Below, one piece after another: positions 44,476 through 52,181 of a stretch of 62,920 nt of DNA; position 1 is the first letter of the stretch; every line of letters starts with the position of its first letter. Source of the stretch: Zhongshania sp. Lineage in GTDB: Bacteria; Pseudomonadota; Gammaproteobacteria; Pseudomonadales; Spongiibacteraceae. The notes under the pieces are model-generated. The model worked only from the letters and a program-made list of their open reading frames with translations. It ran no database searches and had not been told where the DNA came from. The translations under genes and the position numbers were made by a program. Location of the stretch: positions 1 through 62,920 of the forward strand of contig JAGPVP010000047.1 of assembly GCA_018066965.1 (NCBI GenBank), read 5' to 3'.

Positions 44476-44506
44476 AAACACCTCTACTCAATTTGTGGAG
44501 GTGTTT
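44462..44506 (-). terminator. intrinsic terminator of ompW
   Basis: On the minus strand AAACACCTC and GAGGTGTTT form a 9-bp stem followed by TATTTTTTT. It starts about 20 bases after the ompW stop codon. Confidence 0.88.
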
Positions 44507-44526
44507 GGCTTCTGTGGTTGATATTC

Positions 44527-45207
44527 CTAGAATACATAACCTACTGATAGGGTGTATACGTAGGGGTCAATATCAACATTGACGTCAATTCTGTCTCCAT
44601 TGCTGAGACTAATGGTGGCGTCTGTTTCAATATCAATTTTTCGTACGGACGCGTTTACCAGCCATTGCTTATTCACTTTGTAGTCGACACCGACTTGGAC
44701 AGCAAGGCCAATTGAATCGTCCATTTTCATTTTAGTAGCGCCAAGCCCAGACTTTAATGAGTCACTGGGTTCCGCGTCAAAAAATACGGTGTAGTTAATA
44801 CCGGCACCCAGGTAAGGCATAAATGCCGAACCGGTATCGACGTAGTACACCGCGCTTAAGGTTGGTGGTAGCTGTTTGCCTTCGCCAACGTCTAGCCCGG
44901 CTATATCCCCCGTACCGTTTACCTTATGTTTAAAGGGGGTTGCCGCAAGTAATTCTACTCCCCACTGTTTGCTTATCATGTACTGAATGTTTAGGCCTAG
45001 TTGTTCATTGTCGTCTACGTCGACACCGCTGTTGGCGCCGAGCGCCGCACCATTGTCGCCGTTAACACTAACAGCGGAGCTAGAGGCGTCAGGGGCGACC
45101 TGTGTTACCCCTGCGCGAACTATCCAATCTCCCGCTTCATAAGCTAGCGCGGAAAAGGACAGGCTCGCTCCCGTCAAAACACAGGCTGCTGCTTTTAACA
45201 TTTTCAT
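44527..45207 (-). CDS. ompW: OmpW-family outer membrane protein
   Basis: 226-aa precursor with a signal peptide (MKMLKAAACVLTGASLSFSA, then LAYEAGDW). The mature protein is an eight-stranded barrel typical of OmpW: WIVRAGVTQVAPDASS, NIQYMISKQWGVELLAATPF, LPPTLSAVYYV, FMPYLGAGINYTVFF, and the closing strand YVYTLSVGYVF ending in Phe. ATG 45205-45207 is chosen for its GGAGA ribosome site and signal peptide. OmpW proteins form hydrophobic lateral channels for small apolar molecules. A candidate FNR box lies upstream. Confidence 0.93.
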   Translation of the reverse strand: MKMLKAAACVLTGASLSFSALAYEAGDWIVRAGVTQVAPDASSSAVSVNGDNGAALGANSGVDVDDNEQLGLNIQYMISKQWGVELLAATPFKHKVNGTGDIAGLDVGEGKQLPPTLSAVYYVDTGSAFMPYLGAGINYTVFFDAEPSDSLKSGLGATKMKMDDSIGLAVQVGVDYKVNKQWLVNASVRKIDIETDATISLSNGDRIDVNVDIDPYVYTLSVGYVF

Positions 45208-45779
45208 CACGGTTCTCCATTTTTCCAAATTGCTTTTCTCTTGTCTGCTTATTAGACGCCTAATCTTGAGTTCAGAATTTGATTTACAACAAGAAAAGTG
45301 CGGTTTGTATTTTATTTTGTGGCAATGGCGACGGAATAATTTAAATTAATTCTTCGGCGGGAAGATTGAGGGCGTAAATAAGTAAGTTAGTGTTTTGATG
45401 ATCTTCGTTGTCGCCGTCAGCGACTAATACGAGTCTATGAATGAGTAGTTCAATCCGGAGGATCTAGATTCTGGTTCTTTGAAAATATATGAAAAGCGAT
45501 TGGTTCTTGTTTCGAAAAGGGGATCTCTCCGGGTTTGTGACAGCTGGCGAGCTGCTGTTATTCATGTGTCTATTTATGGTTGCGCCCCTTTTTTTATGCG
45601 CGCGCCATTCGTTTTCTCGCAAGTCGGTGATTAAGCGGGTCTCGAAATTGGCAGTGAATTTAGCAGGCACATGATGCGCGCTGCCTCAAGCTTGGTAGCT
45701 GTTTTTGCGTGTAGAAAGGGAGTCGTCGTTCTGTTATACATAAATTCCATTTTTACTTCGCCATCTAAGAAATACGTTT
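45208..45779. other. gap between ompW and the fusion ATPase gene
   Basis: It contains the ompW promoter and the candidate FNR site (45279-45292). A 61-codon plus-strand frame from 45489, with one possible membrane segment (GELLLFMCLFMVAPLFLCA), lacks a ribosome site and is not accepted as a gene. Nothing else stands out. Confidence 0.5.
45279..45292 (-). promoter_or_regulatory. candidate FNR/Anr box of ompW
   Basis: Minus strand TTGTTGTAAATCAA differs from TTGATNNNNATCAA at one position. It lies about 72 bases upstream of the ompW ATG. OmpW genes are often oxygen-regulated through FNR in gammaproteobacteria (established knowledge), which supports the reading. Confidence 0.45.
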
Positions 45780-48035
45780 ATGCAAGCAGAAGCACCTCAG
45801 TATCACTGGTATAACGAAGCTATTGCGGCCGTTGATCGTCAGCACTTTATTCGGAATTCACAACAGGACTTGGTTGTTGGGCGGAGTATTCCGTCTAAGG
45901 AATTGGTCGAGCGCAGTTTAGCGCTCTGTAAATTGCCTCCTCGCGCCAAAGTTCTCCACTTGGGGGCCGGAGTCGGATACGCCACAGCGGTTTTGGCGGC
46001 GGTTGCTGGCAGTGTAATCGCTATCGAGAAGAATAGTCAGCTTGTCGATATCGCTAGTTTAAAGTTGGCCGAATTGAATATTAACAACGTTGACTTACGC
46101 CTTGGTGACGGTAATACGGGCGCGCCAGCTGATGGCCCTTTTGATTTGATTCTGGTGTCTACGCCCACTATTTCCAATAGAGAGAATCTGTGGGAGCAGC
46201 TTTCGGTAGGTGGCCAATTCATTTGCATCGAAACCGGCGAGGCTTCGCGCATGGTATTGGTGAAATACCATAATCGCGGCAGGCATAAGATAGCGCGCAC
46301 AGAGCACGGCTTTGTAGATTTATTGAATAGTGATGATCAGATTTTTGTAGAGCTTGGCCTAATAACACCGGAACTGCTTTCTAAGGCCCGAGATCTTGCC
46401 AAAGCAAACAACACGCTGATTGTTGATGAGATTAGTAAGTTTCAGCACCTCGATGAGCTTAAGTTGTATCGCTCAATGGCCAAGCAATATGGTTTGCCTC
46501 TACGCACCTTAGACGAGCTATTGAAGCGCGCAGATCCTAAGGTGTTTTTGCAGTTTTCGAAGGCATTTCTCGACCATCAGCAGGCGATACCTCTATGCAT
46601 AGAGGGAGAAAATCTCGTGGTTGCTTGTACTAGCCCCGGTACGACGATGCGGGAAATTCAGCTGGTTTACCCTAGTTTAAAAATTGAAAAAGTGCTGGTA
46701 ACGCCGGTCGATTATCGTCGGTTGTGGAGCTCTTTAAATCGTGGAGTAAAAGAAGGATATTCTGCTTTAGAGACAAGAGACGCTAAGTCTGATGAACAAG
46801 ATAAAGACTTGCTGGATAGCGCCGCATCGGATGCACGCATGGTGGCGGTGTATGAGGCTTTATTGCTTGATGCGGTTGCGGATCGAGCCAGCGATATTCA
46901 TCTTGAGAAGTATGTCGACCGTGTGCGTGTACGTCTGCGTATAGACGGTGAACTGCGGGATTTGCACCACTATCAAATCAGTAGCGCGGGTTATCGCGGG
47001 CTTATCAATGTGGTGAAGTTGCGCGCCGACATGAATATTGCAGAGCGACGGCTGCCGCAGAGTGGTCGTTCGCAGGTGCGGGTGGGTGCGTCGCGTTTTG
47101 ATTTGCGCGTACAGGTACAGCCATCGCTTCATGGCGAACATGTCGTGATTCGTCTACTTCCGCAGAATTCGCCATTAATTAGTATTGATAGTCTTGGTTT
47201 GGCACCGGCAGTGGCCAGCCATTATCGGCGCTTATTGAGTAATCCTGCGGGACTAGTCTTGGTGGTAGGCCCGACAGGGTCGGGTAAAAGTACCACGCTG
47301 AACGCCGGCTTACAGATGTTGGCTGATGACACTAGTCGTAAAGTAATTACCGTGGAAGATCCTATTGAGTACTCCATCGATGATATTCAGCAAACCAGAG
47401 TGCGGCCTGAAATTGGTTTTAACTTTGCGGATGCTATGCGCTCATTTGTCCGCCAAGATCCCGATGTAATTCTGGTGGGTGAAATTCGCGACCACGAGAC
47501 TGCGTTGGAGGCCATTAGGGCGTCTCAAACCGGGCATGTGGTTTTGTCGACATTGCATTGTAACGATGCGATTGATGCCGTGCAGCGCTTGTTTGATCTA
47601 AATGTACATCCCAACTCCCTTGCTAGCGAATTATTGGCTGTGATTGCACAGCGTTTAGCTAAGCGTATTTGTGAGCACTGCAAGGTTGAAGCGGAACCTG
47701 ATCCTGCGATATTAAAAGAGCTTTTTCCCCGCGATGTTCCCAAATATTTCAAGGCGTTTCGCGGCAAGGGCTGTGAGCGCTGTCACAACAAGGGTACGCA
47801 TGGAAGGGTAGCGGTTAGTGAATATCTGCAACTGAATGCGGAGCTACGAGATAGTATCTCGCGCCAAGTGCCGATGGGTGCGCTGCGCGCTCAAGCCCTA
47901 GACTCCGGCCTGATTACGATGCGCGATAGCGCTCTGGACCACGTTGTGCAAGGCAATATTCCCTTAAGCGAATTGCCGCGCATTTTACCTCAAGAGCGGA
48001 TGGCACCAGAAAAACGTGGTCAGTGGCAGGCATAA
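45780..48035 (+). CDS. fusion protein: PIMT-like domain + GspE/PilB-type secretion ATPase
   Basis: 751 aa in three parts. Residues ~10-185 resemble protein-L-isoaspartate methyltransferase: VDRQHFIRNS, VGRSIPSKELVERSL, VLHLGAGVGYATAVLAAVAG, DLRLGDGNTG, PFDLILVSTP, LSVGGQFICIETG. The SAM loop reads LGAGVGY (usually G-T-G-S-G-Y) and the I-S-x-P serine region is altered, so activity is doubtful. Residues ~195-330 are a MshEN/GspE-N domain. Residues ~370-751 are the T2SS/T4P ATPase: VVGPTGSGKSTTLN (~496), VRQDPDVILVGEIRDHETA (~555-572), and the zinc cysteines CEHC and CERCHN (~629, ~664). No pilus or secretion genes are adjacent; the AAA+ gene follows 17 bases later. Confidence 0.88.
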   Translation: MQAEAPQYHWYNEAIAAVDRQHFIRNSQQDLVVGRSIPSKELVERSLALCKLPPRAKVLHLGAGVGYATAVLAAVAGSVIAIEKNSQLVDIASLKLAELNINNVDLRLGDGNTGAPADGPFDLILVSTPTISNRENLWEQLSVGGQFICIETGEASRMVLVKYHNRGRHKIARTEHGFVDLLNSDDQIFVELGLITPELLSKARDLAKANNTLIVDEISKFQHLDELKLYRSMAKQYGLPLRTLDELLKRADPKVFLQFSKAFLDHQQAIPLCIEGENLVVACTSPGTTMREIQLVYPSLKIEKVLVTPVDYRRLWSSLNRGVKEGYSALETRDAKSDEQDKDLLDSAASDARMVAVYEALLLDAVADRASDIHLEKYVDRVRVRLRIDGELRDLHHYQISSAGYRGLINVVKLRADMNIAERRLPQSGRSQVRVGASRFDLRVQVQPSLHGEHVVIRLLPQNSPLISIDSLGLAPAVASHYRRLLSNPAGLVLVVGPTGSGKSTTLNAGLQMLADDTSRKVITVEDPIEYSIDDIQQTRVRPEIGFNFADAMRSFVRQDPDVILVGEIRDHETALEAIRASQTGHVVLSTLHCNDAIDAVQRLFDLNVHPNSLASELLAVIAQRLAKRICEHCKVEAEPDPAILKELFPRDVPKYFKAFRGKGCERCHNKGTHGRVAVSEYLQLNAELRDSISRQVPMGALRAQALDSGLITMRDSALDHVVQGNIPLSELPRILPQERMAPEKRGQWQA

Positions 48036-48052
48036 TTAGGATAGGAGCGGAA

Positions 48053-49144
48053 ATGGTAGATAAAGCGATACAGCGGCTTGCGGCGGAAGATGCTTACAGT
48101 GAAGAGCTGGCCAAATTGCGTGAGTGGGATACCGCGCCGGTGCCGCCGGGTTGGGTTTTGTCTCCGTTTGCGGTGGAGCATTTTATTCTCGGCAATGAAG
48201 AGCTTGGCATAGAGCGTAAATTCGTAGCCTCGCGTGAATTGATAAGTCGGGTGATTATTTCGCTGGCGACCAATCGCGGCGTCATGCTTATTGGTGAGCC
48301 GGGAACGGCGAAGTCATGGTTGTCTGAATTACTGGCCTGTGCGGTATCGGGTCATTCCAAGCTGATTATACAGGGGGGTGCTGTCTCCCATTACAGTCAG
48401 CTTTTATATGATTGGAATAAGGCGTTGTTGCAGCGCGATGGTCCGACTAAGGAGGCCTTGATTCCCGGTCCGGTATATCGGGGCATGGCGGCGGGGCAAT
48501 TGGTGCGCTTTGAGGAGCTGGCACGCTGCCCACAAATGGTCCAAGACGCCATTTTGGCGGTATTGTCTGAGCGACAAATACAAATTCCTGAGCTGAGCGG
48601 AGCGGATGCAACACTCTACGCGCGGGACGGCTTCAATATTATTGCCAGTTCAAACTCCCTGGATAAAGGTTTGTTTGATATGAGCGCGGCCTTAAAGCGA
48701 CGCATGAATTTCGAAACAATAGACGCTATTAGTGACATCAATGATGAGATGGACGTGGTGCAGCGGGAGGCGACCAAATTGTTGCGGCGGTCTGGGGTTG
48801 ATTTAACGCTCGACCCGATGATTGTCGAAATGCTGGTGACGGTATTTCATGAACTGCGAAACGGGGTGACCCTAAGTGGCCGCAGCACTGACCGTTTGGC
48901 AGCCGCAGTGATGTCTACTGCCGAAGCGGTATCAGTAGCTCATGCACTCGGGGTTTACGCCCATTATTATAGCGAAGGTAAAATGGAAGCTGCTGATTTA
49001 ATTCATTTTTTACTGGGCGCCACATTAAAAGATAATCTTCAGGATCGCCGTCGTGTAAAGCATTATTTCGATACCGAGGTGATCAATAAGCAAGGCAAGC
49101 ACTGGCATGAGTTATACGGGCAGAGTTATTTGCTGAAAGCCTGA
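48053..49144 (+). CDS. MoxR-like AAA+ ATPase
   Basis: 363-aa AAA+ protein: GVMLIGEPGTAKSWLSELLA (Walker A, ~residues 75-94), LVRFEELARCPQMVQDAILAVLSERQI (Walker B with R-F-E-E instead of D-E, ~155-180), NIIASSNSLDKGLFDMSAALKRRM (sensor 1 and arginine region, ~205-228). This layout matches MoxR/RavA-like chaperone ATPases, which normally work with a von Willebrand factor A protein; none is present here. ATG 48053 follows ATAGGAGCGGAA. Probably co-transcribed with the upstream fusion gene. Confidence 0.88.
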   Translation: MVDKAIQRLAAEDAYSEELAKLREWDTAPVPPGWVLSPFAVEHFILGNEELGIERKFVASRELISRVIISLATNRGVMLIGEPGTAKSWLSELLACAVSGHSKLIIQGGAVSHYSQLLYDWNKALLQRDGPTKEALIPGPVYRGMAAGQLVRFEELARCPQMVQDAILAVLSERQIQIPELSGADATLYARDGFNIIASSNSLDKGLFDMSAALKRRMNFETIDAISDINDEMDVVQREATKLLRRSGVDLTLDPMIVEMLVTVFHELRNGVTLSGRSTDRLAAAVMSTAEAVSVAHALGVYAHYYSEGKMEAADLIHFLLGATLKDNLQDRRRVKHYFDTEVINKQGKHWHELYGQSYLLKA

Positions 49145-49366
49145 TTGCATATTGAAAGCGTCAAATAGTCGCTTTCAGCTATATCCACTCTGAATACTAC
49201 TTACCATCGCCGCATGTAGGCAGCATTCGGTCGTGCGCTTGTGCGTATCAGGCCGAATGATTACACCGGACACATTGTACAGGGTATGATGAAGTTGCTA
49301 GGCTTGGGGGTAAATCTTGCCTTTCGAATAAGCATAATTAAAATCTGGAATAGGGGGTAGTGCGTT

Positions 49367-50812
49367 ATGAATAGCAGTGTTGAGATAGCAGATAATACTG
49401 AACAGGCTTCAATTTTACAGCAGGCTTTTGATGCCCAGCGCAAGGCCTATCTAGCTGATCCGGTGCCGGATTATGCGCAGCGCAAGCAAGACCTGCTGAC
49501 CCTGAAACGTATGATCAATGAAAACCGCGACGCGATTATTGCTGCAATATCAGAGGATTACGGCAATCGTTCGCGCCACGAAAGCTTGTTCGCTGAAATT
49601 ATCACTGTTACTGACGGCATCAATGGCATTATCAAAAAGATGAAGGGCTGGATGAAGGTTCAGCGCCGTCACGTTGATCAGATGATGTTTCCCGGCGGTA
49701 AAAATAGAGTGATTCCCCAGCCGCTAGGTGTAGTTGGTCTCATCATTCCGTGGAATTTTCCTATCAATCTTAGTATGACTCAGATCACCGCAGCCTTTGC
49801 GGCGGGCAACCGCGCCATGGTGAAGATGTCTGAAAATTCTATTGCCCTGACTCGCTTGTTAACGTCGATAGTGCCGAATTATTTTCCACCTGAGAAGTTA
49901 GCGTTCTTTGAGGAAACGGGACAAGTCGGGATCGAATTTTCGACGCTACCTTTTGATTTATTAGTGTTTACCGGCTCTGGTCAAACCGGCCGCGCGGTTA
50001 TGGCTGCGGCCGCAAAGAATTTAACACCTGTAGTGCTGGAGCTAGGTGGTAAGGCGCCGGCCATTGTCGATCCAGATTATCCTTTGGAAAAAGCCGTAGA
50101 CCGTATTCTATTTATTAAGCAGTTTAATGCGGGGCAAATCTGTACCAACGTCGACTATGTGTTTGTTCATCAAAGCAAAATTGAAGAGTTTGTCAGCGCA
50201 TCGCAGGCGTGGGTGAAAAAGCACTGTCCCGATATTAATAGCCAAGATTACACGTCTATTATTGATGGCCGTTCTTTGCAGCGACTGGAAGGGACCCTGG
50301 AAGATGCGCGCAGCAAAGGCGCACGGGTAATTAATTTACACGGCGAGCAGGGCAGCGATCCTGCCACGCGCAAAATGCCGCTGCATTTGATCCTCGATAC
50401 CACCGCGGATATGAATATTCGCAGCCGAGAAACCTTTGGCCCCTTGTTGTTGGTGATGGGCTACGATCAGCCAAATGAGGTGATTGACTATATCAACGCC
50501 AATGACCGTCCCTTGGCGATTTATCCATTTACCAATAAGCGCGCGCTGCAAGACCAATATATTGAGCGCGTCATGTCCGGCGGTGTGACGGTTAACGATG
50601 CGCTTTTTCATGTTGCACAGCACGATATTCCCTTCGGCGGAGTTGGCCCAAGTGGCATGGGGCATTACCACGGCTATGAAGGGTTTGTGACGTTTTCGAA
50701 ATTGCGGCCAATTTACTATCAGCCGTCGTTTTCGCCGATGACATTATTGCGCCCACCCTACGGTAAATTCGCGACATCGTTTTATAACTTTTTAGTGAAG
50801 TTTAAAAGCTGA
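49367..50812 (+). CDS. aldehyde dehydrogenase (coniferyl-aldehyde type)
   Basis: 481-aa NAD(P)-dependent aldehyde dehydrogenase without membrane segment. Marks: QPLGVVGLIIPWNFPINLS (~residues 120-138), LLVFTGSGQTGRAVMAAAAKNLTPVVLELGGKAPA (~203-237, Glu general base), FNAGQICTNVDYVFV with the catalytic Cys (~265-279) and ETFGPLLLVMGY (~355). The pattern is that of the CalB/coniferyl aldehyde dehydrogenase branch, which oxidises aromatic and fatty aldehydes; the exact substrate is not known. Single gene followed by a terminator. Confidence 0.92.
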   Translation: MNSSVEIADNTEQASILQQAFDAQRKAYLADPVPDYAQRKQDLLTLKRMINENRDAIIAAISEDYGNRSRHESLFAEIITVTDGINGIIKKMKGWMKVQRRHVDQMMFPGGKNRVIPQPLGVVGLIIPWNFPINLSMTQITAAFAAGNRAMVKMSENSIALTRLLTSIVPNYFPPEKLAFFEETGQVGIEFSTLPFDLLVFTGSGQTGRAVMAAAAKNLTPVVLELGGKAPAIVDPDYPLEKAVDRILFIKQFNAGQICTNVDYVFVHQSKIEEFVSASQAWVKKHCPDINSQDYTSIIDGRSLQRLEGTLEDARSKGARVINLHGEQGSDPATRKMPLHLILDTTADMNIRSRETFGPLLLVMGYDQPNEVIDYINANDRPLAIYPFTNKRALQDQYIERVMSGGVTVNDALFHVAQHDIPFGGVGPSGMGHYHGYEGFVTFSKLRPIYYQPSFSPMTLLRPPYGKFATSFYNFLVKFKS

Positions 50813-50918
50813 TCATCATCTGTGCTTATTGATTTGCATAGTCTTTGAGCCTGTGAATATCAAGTGAAATGCTAGAAGAGCTAAGGGTCTAGGTCCGAGT
50901 TTTTTCTATGTTTTGTGC

Positions 50919-50942
50919 AAGGCCCCTTCGTGGGGCCTTTAT
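50919..50942 (+). terminator. intrinsic terminator after the aldehyde dehydrogenase gene
   Basis: AAGGCCCC-TTCGT-GGGGCCTT stem-loop with a following TTTAT, about 107 bases after the stop codon. The rest of the 329-base gap (50813-51141) holds nothing distinctive; the last 60 bases before 51142 should contain the next promoter. Confidence 0.75.
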
Positions 50943-51141
50943 CAATGTGGGGAAAGTGCCGACCCTGTGTTTATGGAAAGCGCTGGGCGTGTGAGGGAGC
51001 GCGTTATTAATGGCCGGGATCCTGGCCAGTAGCGATTGAATTAAGCTTAACAAATCGTCATTAAAAGTGGTCGCTTAAGTGAGATATATAATCAACACTG
51101 GTGTACTATAGTGGCTGTTGATTGTTTGTAGAGCACTGGCT

Positions 51142-51723
51142 ATGACCCGACGTAAATCTAAAATAATTGTCGGCGGTGTAGTGATATTACTCGCCGTTTT
51201 CGCCGCCATCTGGTTTTTTGTTATGCCTCCGCCGCCTGGGCCGGCGGTGACCCTTCCTGGTATTTCCTATTCCGTTGCCGAGTCTGAAATTGGCGCGCTG
51301 TTGGATTACGACGAAGCAAAACAAGTCCTTGATCGCCATATTCCGGGGATCGCAGAGATTCGCCAAATTGCTGTGGCACGGCCTTTGACCTTGCTTGATA
51401 TTCAGCCGTTTTATCCGGATATGATTACCGCCGAAAAGCTGGCGGCAATAGACGCTGAGTTGCTTGAGTTGAAAGGGTCAAGCGTGGTTGTTTACACCAC
51501 GAGCTCCACCTTGGTTGGGGTCATACTCGATGACCCGGAAGCGCGGGCTATCGTCGATAAATATTTACCGGGTTTTTCCACCGAGCCGCGTATAGATCAG
51601 GGCCGCGGCTTTACGCTGGCATTCATGCAAAAGTTTGATTCCAAAACAATACCAGATGAAAAGCTGGCAGCGATCAATGCTGATTTTGAGGCGCTGGCTA
51701 AATCGAGGGCGGGATTGAAATGA
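51142..51723 (+). CDS. membrane-anchored protein of unknown function with internal repeat
   Basis: 193 aa: an N-terminal anchor (KSKIIVGGVVILLAVFAAIWFFV) and a soluble, probably periplasmic part. The latter consists of two related halves: LLDYDEAKQVLDRHIPG … ITAEKLAAIDAELLEL and ILDDPEARAIVDKYLPG … IPDEKLAAINADFEAL. Family not recognised. Its stop overlaps the start of the iron-sulfur subunit gene by 4 bases, so it is a coupled member of the molybdenum hydroxylase operon, perhaps an accessory or tether. Confidence 0.7.
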   Translation: MTRRKSKIIVGGVVILLAVFAAIWFFVMPPPPGPAVTLPGISYSVAESEIGALLDYDEAKQVLDRHIPGIAEIRQIAVARPLTLLDIQPFYPDMITAEKLAAIDAELLELKGSSVVVYTTSSTLVGVILDDPEARAIVDKYLPGFSTEPRIDQGRGFTLAFMQKFDSKTIPDEKLAAINADFEALAKSRAGLK

Positions 51724-52181
51724 CGACTATTAAATTTACAGTCAATGGGCAAGCCCAGTCGCTCGACATTGACCCAACGACACCGTTGCTGTGGACTCTG
51801 CGTGACCATTTGCAGATGACCGGCACAAAGTTTGGCTGTGGCATTGGCATGTGCGGTGCCTGCACCGTTCATTTGAATGGCAACGCTACCCGCTCATGTT
51901 TAATCCCCGTGCAGGCAGTGGACGGCGCTGACATTGCAACCATTGAAGGTTTGTCTGAATCTGGCGACCACATATTGCAAAGATTGTGGGTGGAGTTAAA
52001 CGTGCCGCAATGCGGTTATTGCCAGTCTGGTGTCTTAATGGCGGCGGCCGATTTGCTCAAGCGCATACCCAATCCGAGCGATGAGGAGATTGATGCCAAT
52101 ATCTCTAATATTTGTCGCTGTGGCACCTACCCTCGTATTCGCGAAGGTATCCGCCGCGCAGCGCAGGAGATGGGGGCATGA
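51720..52181 (+). CDS. [2Fe-2S] subunit of a molybdenum hydroxylase (IorA-like)
   Basis: 153-aa protein with two iron-sulfur clusters. The plant-ferredoxin-type binding run GTKFGCGIGMCGACTVHLNG (~residues 37-56) with a fourth Cys in TRSCLIP, and the C-terminal helical cluster domain with PQCGYCQSGVLM (~97-108) and NISNICRCGTYPRIREGI (~130-147). Passes electrons from the Mo site of the large subunit. Overlaps the next gene by ATGA, indicating tight coupling. Confidence 0.93.
   Translation: MTTIKFTVNGQAQSLDIDPTTPLLWTLRDHLQMTGTKFGCGIGMCGACTVHLNGNATRSCLIPVQAVDGADIATIEGLSESGDHILQRLWVELNVPQCGYCQSGVLMAAADLLKRIPNPSDEEIDANISNICRCGTYPRIREGIRRAAQEMGA

Noticed and set aside
45489-45674. 61-codon plus-strand frame with a hydrophobic stretch
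   Set aside because: No ribosome site, unusual composition, overlaps nothing conserved; probably chance.
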